From contig JAMXCY010000057.1 of assembly GCA_024543015.1 (NCBI GenBank), forward strand, positions 1-6,608: 6,608 nt of DNA. Direction: 5' to 3'. The notes beneath the pieces are model-generated. The model did no database searches, had not been told where the DNA came from, and was given only the letters and a program-made list of their open reading frames with translations. Position 1 is the first letter of the stretch; the number at the start of each line of letters is the position of its first letter. The translations under genes were made by a program, and so were the position numbers. This document shows, piece by piece, positions 6,379 to 6,608 of this stretch. This DNA comes from Candidatus Omnitrophota bacterium. Lineage in GTDB: Bacteria > Omnitrophota > Gorgyraeia > JAFGHF01.

Positions 6379-6608
6379 ATGAAGGGCTCAATTAAGTTAT
6401 TTAATATATTTGGCATCTCCATTAAAATCCATATCACCTTTCTCTTGCTTCCGCTTTTGTTTGGGCACTTTTATGGATTGCGCGGAATCTTTCTTATTCT
6501 TTTTGTGTTTTGTTGTGTAACCATGCACGAATTGTGCCACAGCTTGCAGGCTAAGGCTTTTGGAGTAAAGGTTGATCAGATAATTTTGCTTCCTATTGGC
6601 GGGGTGGC
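6379..6608 (+). CDS. M50 family (site-2-protease-like) intramembrane zinc metalloprotease, N-terminal part (runs off window)
   Basis: Seventy-six complete codons are visible, starting at an ATG one base after the M16 stop (TAAGATG). The sequence opens with a short soluble stretch, KLFNIFGISIKIHITFLLLP, typical of the SpoIVFB/Rip-like branch. A hydrophobic hairpin follows, at residues about 17-32 and 35-48. Then comes the zinc motif HELCH at 50-54 and LLPIGGVA at the window edge. In this branch the active site is HELGH followed about 16 residues later by LLPIGG, and the protein often ends in CBS domains, which cannot be checked here. The fourth motif residue is cysteine where glycine is usual. 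The variable positions of HExxH tolerate change, so activity is still expected. Such enzymes cut transmembrane segments of regulators such as anti-sigma factors. No target gene is visible nearby. Confidence 0.88.
   Translation, partial: MKGSIKLFNIFGISIKIHITFLLLPLLFGHFYGLRGIFLILFVFCCVTMHELCHSLQAKAFGVKVDQIILLPIGGV

Overview
The window is a gapless, single-strand stretch of bacterial chromosome that reads as one long operon on the + strand. By eye the base composition is moderate (GC roughly in the mid-40s percent), with Lys/Glu-rich proteins and bacterial gene families throughout. Neighbouring genes overlap by 1 or 4 nt, or are separated by a single base. No intergenic region is long enough to hold a promoter, terminator or RNA gene. 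The lineage cannot be fixed from sequence alone. A streamlined, uncultured Gram-negative-type bacterium (for example an Omnitrophota-like or similar candidate-phylum genome) is a low-confidence guess.

From about 1 to 3579 lies the distal half of a classical tryptophan operon in the order trpD(3' end)-trpC-trpF-trpB-trpA. These genes encode every step from phosphoribosyl anthranilate formation to tryptophan. trpC and trpF are separate genes, and the expected catalytic residues are present in all four complete enzymes. The trpE/trpG part, the operon promoter and any leader or attenuator must lie upstream of the window.

From 3576 to 6608 the same run continues without a break into four genes unrelated to tryptophan. 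They are a single-domain mannose-1-phosphate guanylyltransferase (manC type), the RuvX/YqgF RNase H-like protein, a complete M16 zinc peptidase with an intact HxxEH site, and the start of an M50 (site-2-protease-like) intramembrane metalloprotease that runs off the window end.

The most interesting feature is inside the manC-like gene at 4046-4110. A small tandem array of a 7-bp unit (AGTTCAA-like) is split exactly within one unit by a 30-bp, GC-rich, imperfectly palindromic element. The element adds ten codons in frame. It looks like a miniature palindromic repeat that has entered a protein-coding gene, comparable in style to the Rickettsia palindromic elements. Secondary observations are a perfect 8-bp hairpin inside trpA, paired alternative starts at two junctions, and two zinc-protease genes side by side.
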